Shown piece after piece: positions 50,011 to 63,565 of a stretch of DNA of 64,000 nucleotides (position 1 is the stretch's first letter; every line of letters starts with the position of its first letter). Position numbers and translations under genes: made by a program. The notes below the pieces were generated by a model, which was given only the letters and a program-made list of their open reading frames with translations, had not been told where the DNA came from and did no database searches. Location: NCBI GenBank assembly GCA_002007465.1, contig LNAC01000348.1:1505178-1569177 (forward strand). Direction: 5' to 3'. The stretch is from Ailurus styani (lineage: Eukaryota > Chordata > Mammalia > Carnivora > Ailuridae).

Positions 50011-50182
50011 CACCCACTCAGCAGAGAATACTGATTAGGTGCCTCAGTTTTTACAAGATGTCCTCTTATCAGATGGTATCACCTTTAAAGGCCGTGCTCT
50101 CACACACACCTGCACTCCAGGGGCAAGTAACTCTGGTCTGTCAGCAGCTCAGCTCTTCATCTAAAGTCTCCAAAGGAGGGGG

Positions 50183-50380
50183 AGGGTGCCTCGGTGGTGC
50201 AGTTGGTTAAGCATCTGACTCTTGGTTTCAGCGCAGGTCATGATCTCAGGAGAGTGAGATCGAGCCCCATGTCTGACTACATGCACAGCATGGAGTCTAC
50301 TTGGGAGTCTCTTTCCTTCCCCTTCTGTTCCTCCCCCACTGCACTCGCTCTCTAGAATAAATACATAAATCTTAAAAAAA
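50183..50380 (+). mobile_element. Can-SINE, older type
   Basis: The SINE is + oriented and diverged (head 'gcctcggtggtgcagttggt'). Flanks 'aagtctccaaaggaggg' and 'aaggtctctgaagaggga' look like a decayed target duplication. Confidence 0.83.
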
Positions 50381-50399
50381 AGGTCTCTGAAGAGGGAGA

Positions 50400-50905
50400 C
50401 AATATGCATTTAAAACTGAAAAATAGAACTATTGGAATTTCCCCCTAGATAAAGCTGGAATTAAGAGTGCAGACTGAAACTATACTGTTTTAACATCCTA
50501 CAAACTTTATTTTGGCATCGAGCCTCCTAGCTGACTTTCAGGGATACTAGAAGCAAGAGCCCCCCCCCAATGATTCTGCTGCATTTATGGAAGGAAGCGA
50601 TTAAGAATGTCATCTACTTCTTTACTCAGTGTTCTCTATTTTCAGTTTCATGTAAGAAATTTATTTCAAGCTTAAGTGTAAGGGTAAGATTTCCTTTTGC
50701 TGATAAGCTGGCATAACTTTTCCAAATGCTCTAAATATATGGGTATCCATTCCAATCTTGATCTGACTCTTTCTCTTTTATCCAGAGTTCCTCCAACTTG
50801 GTTGGCTTTTATTCTTCTATTGAATTTAATTCTATTTCTATTTAATTTCTAGAAATATTTCTATTCTATTTAAACTTTTATTTATATTATTTTATGTTGT
50901 TTCAA
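50400..50905. other. Intergenic, no gene seen
   Basis: This is AT-rich, with repeated 'tctatt' words at 50820-50880. Confidence 0.5.
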
Positions 50906-50910
50906 TTCAC

Positions 50911-51102
50911 TTTTGTAAAAGATTTTATTTATTCATTTGAGGGGGGAAGCACAAGCAGGGGAAAGGACAGAGGGACAAGGGAGAAGCAGACTCTCCACTG
51001 AGTAGGGAGCCTGATTCAGACTCTGGGCTCAATCCTAGGACCTTGAGATCATAACCTGAGCAGAAGGCAGACGCTTTACCGACTGAGCCACCCAGGTGCC
51101 CC
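50911..51102 (-). mobile_element. Can-SINE
   Basis: The SINE is - oriented, with head 'gactgagccacccaggtgcc' at 51081-51100. 'ttgtttcaat' flanks on both sides suggest the target site. A GATA-rich tract (51143-51185) follows. Confidence 0.86.
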
Positions 51103-51189
51103 ATTGTTTCAATCTGTTGTGAAATTAGGGAAGTAAGAATGTAGATAGATAGAGAGATGACAGATCGATAGATAGGAATAGATATATAA

Positions 51190-52180
51190 ATAGCAGATCA
51201 TTTTTTAAAAATTAAGGAAGACGGGTTTCTTTCCCTTATCATTTGCTTCGTTCCTGAAACCTCCGCTGTGAAGGAAACTCCAGGTTGTGTACCTTTAGTT
51301 ACCTGTAGTTGCTACACTGTTCTTATTTGCAGTGTTTCTCCATTTCCTGGCTTCATTTGCATGCGTACTGTCTTTACTGCTCAGTGTTTACACGACTGCT
51401 CCATTATTTTAACCTTTGGTTCAGTGAGGACCATGAGCAAGAGCTTCCATCCTTAGGTTATGGAAGTGAAAATATTTCATAAACAAGAAAGCACTGTGCA
51501 AATTTCTTCACCATGGAAATGTGCAGCAGTGCTCAACAGTTGTACCTCAACTCAAATTGCAAGCCTTGGTGTTACAATGGAATAGCCGAGCTGCCTGCTT
51601 GTGGAGGATGATGTCCCATGACCATGGCACTTCTTCCAAAACTCCACTTTGAGTTGAAGGTTTTCTGAGCAGGAGCCCCTCCAAATGGCAGTTTTAATTA
51701 GTACAAACTTGGCATGATAGCTCTACTTTCTCCTTGGGGATTAATTTATTGGTAATAGTATACATACTCTTTGGGATGTGTGAAGGGAGATAGATATTAA
51801 TTTTGAGATTTAAAAAATCTTACTGACTCCTGCATAATTCTCAAGTAGAACATATTCACTGAGGCATTCATCCAAACACACGTTTCATCTGTCATCATGT
51901 CTCTGGGGCTGGATCAGAAATATTGATGATTAAATACTAAAGAAATATGGATGAATTACTTTCGAGCTAGAGCCCCATGTGAGACTTTGTCTGTATTTTA
52001 CTTTTTACTTTTTTTGGATTATGACTGAATGGACAACTCTAGTTTGTTGCCTGTTTTATGTTTTTTCTTTAATGCTGCTGCTATGAGGTTTAAACCAATG
52101 TGGGTTTCCACCAGTTGGGTTTACAACAATTTAATGAATACAATGTTTTACAAGCCAATTGAACACCAAAACCTTGGTAG
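51190..52180. other. Intergenic, no gene seen
   Basis: This is unique-looking sequence with no supported feature. Confidence 0.5.
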
Positions 52181-52197
52181 CTCAGAAATAGGTTTTT

Positions 52198-52410
52198 GTT
52201 TTGTTTTTTTTTAAAGATTTTTAAAAAAATTTTATTTATTTATTTGACAGAGAGAGACACAGTGAGAGAGGGAACACAAACAGGGGGAGTGAGAGAGGAA
52301 GAAGCAGGCTTCCTGCTGAGCAGGGAGCCGATGGAGGGCTTGATCCCAGGACCTGAGATCATGACCTGAGCGGAAGGCAGATGCTTAATGACTGAGCCAC
52401 ACAGGTGCCC
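52198..52410 (-). mobile_element. Can-SINE
   Basis: The SINE is - oriented. Target copies 'cagaaataggttttt' (52183-52197) and 'cagaaacaggtattt' (52411-52425) are diverged by two bases. Confidence 0.87.
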
Positions 52411-52589
52411 CAGAAACAGGTATTTAAAGATAACAAGCAGATCCTTTGACGGAGATGAAGGATGGAAAATATGCCACAGATCAGATAATGAATGCCTACA
52501 GTTCTTATGAGGATCACACAGGTTAATGGAAGTAAGGCACACAGCACACTTTCTGGTACATATGAGAATAAAGTAAATGATGGTGTGGC

Positions 52590-53345
52590 AGGCTGTCTTA
52601 GCTGAGCACAAAGTGAGAGTCAGTTTGTTCTTTGGGAAACAAGTGGATTTTGAGCACAGCTACCACTGTCAGGCCCTATTTAGATTTCTATGGTGGAATA
52701 TTTACTAAATTGCACGTTAAAATCAAAGCCAGGGCTATACGTTGGAAATCAGTGACTGTGCCAAGATAGTGAACTGCAAGGATTTCCAAAGTGGACCACA
52801 GTGTAAAAAAAAAAAAAAAAAAGGTTAAAAACACAAGCATGAGAGGCTAGGTTTGGAGAAAACTGTAAAAAACATGAACTCTTCTCCAGGAAGAAAGCAG
52901 TCCAATAAAGGAAATAAATGATGGACAAGTAAGCAACTGGATACACTAAAAAATAAATGTGAGAGATGTGAGAGGTTCCAGGCTGGAAAGTTGTGGAGGT
53001 CATTAGTGCATGAGTTCTGTTAGGGGAAATTCCAAACTCATGGACCCTCCGTGGAATTCTTCCTTGGCTTCAAGTGCCCTGACTCATGAGTATAAGAGAA
53101 AGAGAACAGCTCTCTGAGTATGCTATTTTAGACCTTGTATATCTTCACATGTGCTAAATGGCACAGTCAAGGTGCAAATTTAAAGAAATGAATTTTGCCT
53201 TAGTCAAAGAAACAGCTTTCATTGTGGTGTCTTCCAGGCAACTGTCTTCTGTTTTGAGCTTTCCTTGACCCAAATTCATAAATTCATTGAATTTTAGAGC
53301 TTTAGCTAACATGAAAGATAAGCTAGTCTGATGTCCCCATTTGGT
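52590..53345. other. Intergenic, no gene seen
   Basis: This is unique-looking sequence with an A17-18 tract at 52805-52822. Confidence 0.5.
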
Positions 53346-53349
53346 TAAG

Positions 53350-53550
53350 AGCAATGATTTTTGTACAAAGCAGATTTGTATTAAAATCTCTGCTCCAGCC
53401 TGATGATTCACAGACCTGTACCCCTTGGGCAAATAATAAAAATAAAATTAAAAAAAAAATCTCTGCTCCAGTGCTCAGAAACTTTGGACAATTTACTTAA
53501 GTTCTTTTAGCCTTGATTGTAAAACGAAATGCACAGTGCTTGGTACAGGA
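53350..53550 (+). mobile_element. MIR SINE (diverged), split by a micro-L1
   Basis: The pieces 'gcagatttgtattaaaatct' and, after the insert, 'gaaactttggacaatttact' and 'gccttgattgtaaaacgaaa' fit MIR order. Confidence 0.55.
53399..53455 (+). mobile_element. 57-bp micro-L1 insertion with perfect TSD
   Basis: This is an extremely 5'-truncated L1. It holds only the last bases of the 3' UTR (cctgatgattcacagacctg, then taccccttgggcaaataat) and an A-rich tail. The perfect 16-base duplication 'aaaatctctgctccag' flanks it at 53383-53398 and 53456-53471. The same 3' end is in the L1 at 967-1010. Confidence 0.93.
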
Positions 53551-54054
53551 ATTCTCACAAGTGATAGATGTGAGTGGTATTATTTTTAGGCCCAGGCAGA
53601 CTAAGTGACTAGTTTAAGGCCATACAGTTCATTGTGGAAGAATCAGGTTAGCAAGGAGATTCCCAGGGAGCTGTTCTTACTCTTATGTAATATGAGTTTC
53701 TGTATCCCCCCAAATAATCTTCCATTTCTCAAAAAAAGTAATCTTTCCTCTGATTGCATTGCTGCCTGAAATGTTCTTTCAGAGTTTAGTTGATGACTGT
53801 TATTTAGGGAACGCTGGAGATATACTTCAAGGAATGAGCTGTTTCTCCAGAAAGGAACTATGTACTTCTTATTGGTTCTATGATAAAGTAGATGACAAAC
53901 ACACTGGGTTGCCATATAGGGGAACTGAATAAAATGTAAACCAGTATCTCTTAAATATACATTTGTTATTGTTGAACATTCCACAGAAATGAGAACAGTG
54001 AGACAGGGAACAATAGAGAACAAAGTGAATACACACACACACACAAATGTTATA

Positions 54055-54265
54055 TACTTCATTTACTGGGCTCCAACTATGTGTTCAGGCACTCTATTAG
54101 ATGCTTCTAAATGTTACCTTATTTAATCTTTATCATAAATCTGAAAGCTGGGTTGCTTATATTGTTGCATGTATTAACAAACTAAGGCTCAGAGAAGTTA
54201 AGTAACTCACCCGAAGTTACAAATCTTGGAGATGACAAAACCAGTATTTGAACGAGTCTGTCTGT
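54055..54265 (-). mobile_element. MIR SINE
   Basis: Reverse MIR order: 'ccaactatgtgttcaggcac', 'ttaccttatttaatctttat', 'actaaggctcagagaagtta', 'agtaactcacccgaagttac' and 'accagtatttgaacgagtct'. Confidence 0.8.
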
Positions 54266-54269
54266 CCAC

Positions 54270-55480
54270 AGACCCACAGTAATGATGAATGAATAACATT
54301 GCATTTCTCTATTGTCTATCTTAAATAATCACTACAGGGAAATTGGACTGGAGAAATCTCATTAGTAGACCCCAATAAACATGTGACTTCACATAAAGGA
54401 GCAATGATGAAAATCAACAAACAAGAGTCAGATTTACCAGTGTTTACCTGGGCAAAGATTTGTCCCATCTTGAGCACCCTTTCTTACTCATCTGATTAAC
54501 AGAGCTGATTGCTATGACAGATATGAACATGAGGTTGAGTTCTGAGAAAGGAGAATTAAATCGATACTATTAACTGTCCACCAAAATCCATTTTCCCCCT
54601 CTTATATGTTGAGGCAGCTGTACTACGGCTGTCTGGCTACATTATATGTTCTAACCTCCTTGTGATTAGGTGGACATATGACTAAGTTCTCACCACCAAA
54701 GCATGAGTTTTGGACTTAAGCCATACGGATGGGCTCACCTCCATTATATTCTCTCCCTTACACCTGGATGTTCTGGAACAGAAAACAGAAGAAATTCAAC
54801 ACTGAAAGGATGGTGTATAGTGACCTGAAAGATACCTGGGAAGGAGCTGCCCTGCTCACTCTTTGTCCATTTTCCATTTACCTCAAAACTGTCAGCACAG
54901 AGAGAAATTTCCATCTACTTTAAGGCACTGTGTATGCGATGGTCTCTTTTCTGGCAGTTGTTTGGCTTTATCATAATTTCAACAGGGATGAAATCATTGG
55001 GTAAGATTCCCTGGAGGAATAGACTTGAGTCAGACCTCAAAATATTCATTAAAGATTAATCATGTGAAAAGAAACAAAAGGCAGAGACAGAGAACAAAGA
55101 CCCCTCTTTTAATTGTCTTTTAGTGATTAGACACTCCCCTGCCCATTATAAAATATAGCAATAAAATGTATCCATGTTGAGAGTCTCACTTTATGACAGA
55201 ATAGAATTTGCGAAAAGTAAAAAACAGACTCTTCGTGCAAATTTCCAGTAGAAGTAAGTAACCTTAATTTTCATTAAAGTGTCTAGACCTGTTTTCTCTA
55301 TCCACATTTTGAGGACTTTTTTATAGAAAAGAAAGGGGTTGCTGTGGTTCTATTTGGGATTACATAAAACTGTAGGATAAAACCAAACTCAGTTCTCTGG
55401 TGCAACTGAAAAAAGTATGAGCAATTATAATTTTACTCTACAGGCTCTATCCTTATGTAACACTTTACAATTTTACCTTT
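54270..55480. other. Intergenic, no gene seen
   Basis: This is unique-looking AT-rich sequence with no supported feature. Confidence 0.5.
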
Positions 55481-55495
55481 TAAAGGGAATGTTTC

Positions 55496-55712
55496 AAGGC
55501 ATCTGAGTGGCTCAGTCATTAAGCGTCTGCCTTCAGCTCAGGTCATGATCCCAGGGTCCTGGGATTGAGCCCCACATTGGACTCTGCTCAGCAGGAAGCC
55601 TGCTTCTCCCTCTCCCACTCCCCCTGCTTGTGTTCCCTCTCTCGCTGTGTCTCTCCCTGTCAAATAAATAAATAAAATCTTTAAAATCAATCAATCAATC
55701 AATCAATCAATC
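55496..55712 (+). mobile_element. Can-SINE with (TCAA)n tail and TSD
   Basis: The SINE is + oriented. The tail has become (tcaa)7 at 55686-55714. The perfect 13-base duplication 'aagggaatgtttc' occurs at 55483-55495 and 55713-55725. Confidence 0.94.
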
Positions 55713-56854
55713 AAGGGAATGTTTCCCACGGGCCATGGTGGAGTTGCTGGGACCAGACTCATTGTCCTACCATAAACTAGAAAACTGTTTTGAGACATTA
55801 GACAAAGAGCAATGCAGAAGTGAAATCCTTGTGAGAAAAGAAACAAAGAAAGTGCGTCTTATGGTGAGCCTGGTTTTCTGCCTGGAGGCATTTTCTGGGA
55901 AGGAGAAACTTGAACAGATCATGCCTGCTCCCGCTGAATGGAGACAAAGATCAGAGTCTGCACCCGTTGAGGTGACAGGGGTTCGAGTGGGGAGTACCGA
56001 AGAGAAGAGTATGCTGGCGAAGACATCCAGATCCATGAACGGAGTGCTTTGGTGCTTTAGAATACCACATTTGCATGTGCAAAGAGAAAAACTCTACGAG
56101 GCCAAGAGAAAGAATGGCATGGGATTTATGGGCTGGCAATTCCCACAGTTCATAGGGGCTGGAGGATGTTGGCTTTCACTCAGCCCCAGAGGAGTAGACA
56201 CCTGGAGTTCCCTGCAAAGTCACAGGGTAGCAGCAGGGTGAAACCATCCCTAAAATAAAGGCAACACTAGCTTTGCCCAAATATGTATTTAAAATAAGCT
56301 TAAATAAAAGTTAAACCAATCCTCAAGTAGCTGTAGCACATATGAGAACAAAGTTCAGTCCACTTTAAAGAAAACAAAAGCTAGCACTCAACATCATACT
56401 AATTACAACGCCCAGCTTCCAATAAAAAAAATTACTAGGCATATGAAAAAAACAATAAAATGTCATTTGCACTTTGGAGAAAAATATATTAAAGATTGAG
56501 AAAAGATAGACATGATCAAATTAGCAAAGACTCTTAAATATTTACTAAGCATGCTCTAAAGGATTTAAGAGAAAACAATCAAGAGGTAAGATGTGGAAAA
56601 TAAATCTTAAAGGAACCTAATGGAGTTATAGAGTTAAAAATGCAATATTTAAATGACATTTTTGCTGAATGCAGCAAATAGAGATATTAAGAGCTACAAA
56701 AGAAAACTGCAATGAACTTGAATGCATCCTATCCAAATGGAGATAACAAAAAGAAAAAAATGACCTGTGAGATGATATCAAACAGTCAAGCATGTGCCAC
56801 TTCATTCCTATAAAAATGAAGGTTAGGAAAAGTATTTTTAAAAACTATAGCTCA

Positions 56855-57019
56855 GGGGCACCTGCGTGGCTCAGTTGGTTAAGCAATCAGTTTGCCTCAG
56901 GTCATGATCTCAGGGTCCTGGGATGAAGCCTCATGACGGGCTCTGTACTCTGTGGGGAGTTGGCTTGAGGATTCTCTCTCTCCCTCTAAATAAATAAGTA
57001 ACTCTTTAAAACAACAACA
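56855..57019 (+). mobile_element. Can-SINE (short), with TSD
   Basis: The SINE is + oriented. Target copies are 'aactatagctca' (56843-56854) and 'aaccatagctca' (57020-57031). Confidence 0.88.
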
Positions 57020-57920
57020 AACCATAGCTCAAAAATATACAGATTTGGATATCTTAACAAAGTCATAGGGTTCAAGGTCAATATAAAAAAATCAATTACA
57101 CTTCTATATATTAAAATAACAATTGGAAAATAAAATTTTATAAAATCACACCATTTAGTGTCATCTAAAAACATGAGCTACTTAGGAATAAATTTAAAAA
57201 AATATGTACAAGAGCTGTACTCTAAAACATAAAAAATGAGATAAATTAAACATGATGTAATTAAATACAGAAATGTAGCATGTTAAAGGATTAGAAAATC
57301 AACACGTGAAGGTATCAATTCTTGTACTAATTAATCAATCACTTATTGTGTCTAGAGTAAACAATACTGAATTGTACACTTAAAATTTTGTGAAGAGGGT
57401 AAATCTCATGTTAAGAATTCTTACCACAATAAAATAAAATAAAGGAAGATAAGTTAAAATAAAATGATGTTGATTGTACCCAAATTGTTCTATAAATGGA
57501 ATGCTAGGCTAATCAAAATCTCAACAGGATTTTTGGGTAGAAATTGGCAAGCTAATTCTAAAATTTATATGGAATCCAATGCTAAGGACATAAGATAGTA
57601 AAAATAATTTTAAGGGGAAAAAAAGAACCAACTTGCAAGACTTATAACTATCTGATTTCAAGACTTTCTAGTAAGTAACTAATCAAGATAATGTAGTGTT
57701 TGCATACAGATAGAAATACAGATCAATGGGCTAGAGTCCAGATATAGACCACACATATAAGGTCAATTGATTGTTTATAAAGATGCAAGTTAATCCATTA
57801 GGATAGTCTTTCCAACAAATAGGCTTTGAATGACCGAATAGACATAGATTAAATAAAAAGAACCTCAAGATGTGTTTCTCATGTCATATGCAAACATTTA
57901 AACAAGATGGAGGACAGATC

Positions 57921-59085
<1,165 letters not shown>

Positions 59086-59887
59086 AAGATGGCAGATAGA
59101 TCTAAGTTTAAAACCTGAAATTATAAAATGTCTAGTGACAAACTGGAGAAAATCTTGGCAATTATGGAGAAAGCACAAAACACAAACTATAAAAACTGGA
59201 GAGAAACTCAATTTCATCAAAATTTAAAATTCAGTTGCTTGAAAGACACCTTTAAGAAAACAAAAAGGCAAGTCATAGACTGAAGGACAATATTCACAAT
59301 ACACAAATCTGACAGGAGACTTGTGTTAAAAATATTTAAAGAACTCTTCTTACAAGCCAATAGTAATAAGACAACCCTATTTTTAAAAAATGGGTGAAGG
59401 ATTTTAAACACTTCACAAAAGAACTTAATGAAAGGCCAATAAATACATGAAAAAATATTCATTACTTGTCATCAGGAAAGTATAATTAAAGCCATACTGA
59501 GATATAACTTGACACCCATTTCACTGGCTCTGGTTTGGAGGAACTGGAAACCTTAGGCATTATTGATGGAAATATGAAGTGATATAGCTAGCTTGGAAAC
59601 AGTTGGCAGTTTCTTTTAAGTTAAAAATACACTTACAATATGAGACAGCAGCTCCATTCCTAAATACTTACCCAAGAAAAATGAGAACATATGTCCACAA
59701 AAATTTTTGGATGCTAATATTCATGGTAGCTTTATTCATATGCCTAAAACAGAAAAGAATCCAAATGTCTAAAGGGTAAACACATATTGAGGTATAATCA
59801 CATAAAAGAACACTAGGAAGCAATGGAAAGGAATCGGCTGCTGATGTCCATGTGACATAAATTGAATTTCAAAAACAGTAGCTGAGG

Positions 59888-60092
59888 GTAACCTGGGTGG
59901 CTCAGTCAGTTAAGCATCGGACTCTTGGTTCGGGCTCAGGTCTTGGGATCGCGGGCTCGAGCCCCACATGGGGAATCCATGCTCAGCAGGCAGTCTGCTT
60001 GAGGACTCTCTCTCTCCCTCACCCTCCCTGCAATCATGCCCATGTGCGCTCTCTCTCTAAAATAAATAAATGAATCCTAAAAAAAATTAAGC
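59888..60092 (+). mobile_element. Can-SINE, older type
   Basis: The SINE is + oriented and lies in the old L1. The head is 'aacctgggtggctcagtcag'. Flanks 'agctgag' occur on both sides. Confidence 0.87.
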
Positions 60093-60324
60093 TGAGTTTT
60101 TAGGAAGTCATGATAGTACTTCATTTATATGAAATTCTAGAAATGGCAACACTTGTCCACAGTGACAGAAGACAAATCGGTGGTTGTCTAAGACCAGGAA
60201 TTTTTGGGGTGAGGTAGGTGCTCCCTATCTTAATGTGGTTGTGGTTATGTGAGAATATACACTCGTCGAGTTCATGACACTGTGAAATAGATAAAGTTGA
60301 TATTTCTTAAAGGGCAAGTGTTTC

Positions 60325-62635
60325 TCCTCTCTATTTTATTTCCACCCCCCACCCCTTGCTTTTCAGAACTAGGTGCACCTAGCAGGGTTGCCTGGTTGCT
60401 TTCAATGTGAAACTCCTTGAAAAGTCTGTTGATGAAGGGAGGATCACAATTAGGCCATTAGAACAGCTTGATTTGACATCTAAAGGTAGGAATTCTTAGA
60501 GGAAAAAAAAATTGCATTTGCACTGTCGCCATGGAAAGAATGGCCCAGAGAGAGGACATCATGACGACAGCTTTAGGAAGGGGCTTCCTTTCCTAGCAAA
60601 GTGGAGGGGTCCCAGATTATGGGCTCATCCTTGACAAGGATTCCGAAACTTCATTTTGTTTTTATGAATATGTTGTTGTTTGTGTGGCAGAGGAATTGCC
60701 AGTCTGATTGGAAAATCTCTCCTGCACTGAAGAAACCACACCAATTAAATATATTAATCTGCCAATTCAGGCTCATTGAACTTGACAAAAATTGCTCTTT
60801 TTTTTTTTTCCTGAGGAGAGAGAGTTTTGCTTTGTCTCCAGCCCTGGTGATCGGCAGAGATGGTGGAGGAAATGTATTCCAGCTCAATCAGCTTCCTATC
60901 TGGTGCTTTGGCCCTGGCCACCATGTCAAGTGGGGCCAGCGTCCAAGCGGACCCATTTCAGGACCTTCTCTGGCTTCTTAACCACCAAACTCACTGTATA
61001 TGTTTGTTAGCCAAAGGCCCCACTGCAGTGTTTGCTGTTTGTCTTTTTCCTCTCACTCGTAATATCTTACTGCTCTCCTTCCCTTCAATTCTCTCTTCCT
61101 TTTGGTCCCTTTGTTCTTCCTTTCTTTTCTATTATGGAGGACTTCACCTGTCCCTGGCATATTTTTACACAATGTGCTCCTTTTATGGAATGATGCTGGA
61201 CGGGCCCTGCCACAGCATATCAGATTGGGTTGTTTCTTCCTGATGCCACTTCCTCATATGAAGTGATACCAGGCTCCCCACACCCCCGTCCTCACCTCCT
61301 CTTCATTTTGGGTGTTCTATTCCTGTCCTGAGACAGTGACTGGCTAGTTCTTCCTGGTAACTTAGCCTACTTAAATACCTAGAAGCTAATTCACTTCTAG
61401 AGCCTAAGTTTTCTGTGTAAGAGGAAATCCTTTTCATGATACCTACAAGAGTGACAATCATCGATTGCATTTAAAAAGCGCAAAGGATAAAGATCCATTG
61501 CATCACAATGAAGTGGATGCCAAAAAGTAAATTTGTTGCCATATAGTGGAAACAGGCAGATACAAAACAATTACAATAAGAGTGTGAAAGACACGAGGCA
61601 AACTTTCAAGGGTGATTGGCAGGTTCATTAACTTGCCTATAGTGCTGGTTTCATGGGAGTTTATTATGTCAAACCTCACCAGATAGTACAATTTCAATAC
61701 AGACAGTTTATTTACATCAATTATACCTACCTCAGCACAGTTGTAGAACAAGCAAACACTCAAAAAACATCTACGACTTAAAAATAACCAGCGAGGTTAT
61801 CATCACTTGCATACAAGTGTACGTGGAATTATAGTTGTGTTATTAACCAGTTGCAACCTTATTGTATTAAAGTCTCACTTTACCTTAAAAAAATTATGGT
61901 GTGAAGATAAATTTAGTGAATGTTGAGTGCTTCTTGGGTGCTCTTATGCAAGCTTATGTCACTGTGAGCCGATGAATCAGCATAAAACCTGCATCATACA
62001 TCCTGACCACATTCACTTCTATAAATGAGATGTTTTAACTTATTGTTCCCATATACTGAAGGGCACTGTGGAAATATAGGAAGCTGAGATGTTATATCCA
62101 CCCCAAACCCAAGTAACTTCATTTCTAGTCCTACATTGTCATACATACTAGTGGAGCTAAGGTCCTGAGGTCACCTAAGGAGGGCTTATCAGTGTGTGCA
62201 CACTGATCAATGCTCTTGATCACATTGACTTGGTGAGGAAAATTTTCCTTTACTCACTTTTTAATAGGAAGAGCTATGAGTAATCAAATATGAGTGATGG
62301 GAAGATAACCTTATTCCTCAAAGTCCATTTATTTATTTGTTTATTTATTTATTTATTTACTTATTTTAAATAATGCGTTATGCTTAAAAGTATACCATTT
62401 AGATAGAAATGAACATAGATTATGTTGGTCATCTATATTCTCTGTTAGTCTAACAGAGAATATATTATCCTATTAACTAACTCATTATCCTATTAACTAT
62501 TATCCTATTAACTAACTCATTATCCTATTAACTAACAATACTTGATTATGTTTTGTTTTGATTAGGGATTTCTGTTCAGGAAATCTATTGTTTGATAATA
62601 TTAGAATATTATTATTAATTAATATTAGAAAATTA
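60325..62635. other. Intergenic, SINE-free, no gene seen
   Basis: About 2.3 kb without SINEs. ORFs at 60601-61243 (up to 127 codons) have no recognisable domain. A (TTTA)n tract lies at 62328-62365 and a short tandem array at 62463-62536. Confidence 0.5.
62463..62536. repeat. Short tandem array of 'tattatcctattaactaactca'-type units
   Basis: The word 'attatcctattaacta' occurs four times in about 74 bases with alternating spacing. It is a small AT-rich minisatellite. Confidence 0.85.
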
Positions 62636-62692
62636 AAAATAAATAAATAAATAATAAAAATTAAAAATAAAATAAATAATTAATATTAGAAA
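62636..62692. repeat. (TAAA)n-like simple repeat
   Basis: This is a low-complexity tract of 'aaataaataaataataaaaat' type next to the old L1 that starts at about 62725. Confidence 0.8.
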
Positions 62693-62724
62693 AAATGGTT
62701 AAGTGTGATTATGTTTATTTGTTT

Positions 62725-63320
62725 TCAATAGCTTTACTGAGGTATAATCTCTGTCCAAAGAATTGCATTCACAGTTCTTACCATTTGATGAGTTTGGACA
62801 TGGGCAAACACCTGTGATTCCTTCACCACAATCAAGATAATAGACATATCCAACATCTCCCAAAGTTTCCCATGTCCCTCCTTTCTGGTGGTAAGAATAC
62901 AACCTGAGCTCCACCATCTTAAGAGATTTTGAAGCGCACAGTACTGTACTATTAACTGTGTGTACTATGTTGACTGCAGATCTCCAGAACTCATTCATCT
63001 TGTGTAACTGAAATCTTATTCCCATGAAACAACAACTCTGTGTTTCCCCTTCTCCCAGTCCCTGGTAACCACTATTGTATTTTCTGCTTCTGTGATTTTG
63101 ACTGTATTAGATACCTCACACAAATGGAGTCACGCAGTATTTGTCCTCCTGTAACTGGCTTTTTTCATTCAGCAGAATGTCTTCCAAGTTCATCCATATT
63201 GTTGCAAATGGCAGAATTTCCTTTTTTTTTTTTAAGCCTGAGTAATATTCCATTATGTGTATATATACCTTATTTTCTTTACCCATTCATCCATTGGTGG
63301 ACACTTTTTAGAAACTTCTC
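62725..63320 (-). mobile_element. Old L1 3' region
   Basis: This is a - oriented L1M. The 3' UTR complement 'gctttactgaggtataatct' (62730-62749) is followed by 'ccctggtaaccactattgta' and the ORF2 complement 'ttcatccatattgttgcaaa' and 'cccattcatccattggtgga'. Confidence 0.83.
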
Positions 63321-63349
63321 CAAAGTGACTATAAAGAATACATGTTCGT

Positions 63350-63548
63350 AGGGCGCCTGGGTGGCTCAGTGGGTTAAAGCCTCTGCTTTCAGCTCAGGTC
63401 ATGATCTCAGGGTCCTGGGATCGAGGCCCGCATCGGGCTCCCCGCTCAGCGGGGAGCCTGCTTCCCACCCCCCTCTCTCTGCCTGCCTCTCTACCTCCTT
63501 GTGATCTCTCTCCCTCTGTGAAAATAAATAAATTAAAAAAAAATCTTT
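63350..63548 (+). mobile_element. Can-SINE, complete with TSD
   Basis: The SINE is + oriented, inserted just past the old L1. The perfect 17-base duplication 'aaagaatacatgttcgt' occurs at 63333-63349 and 63549-63565. Confidence 0.95.
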
Positions 63549-63565
63549 AAAGAATACATGTTCGT

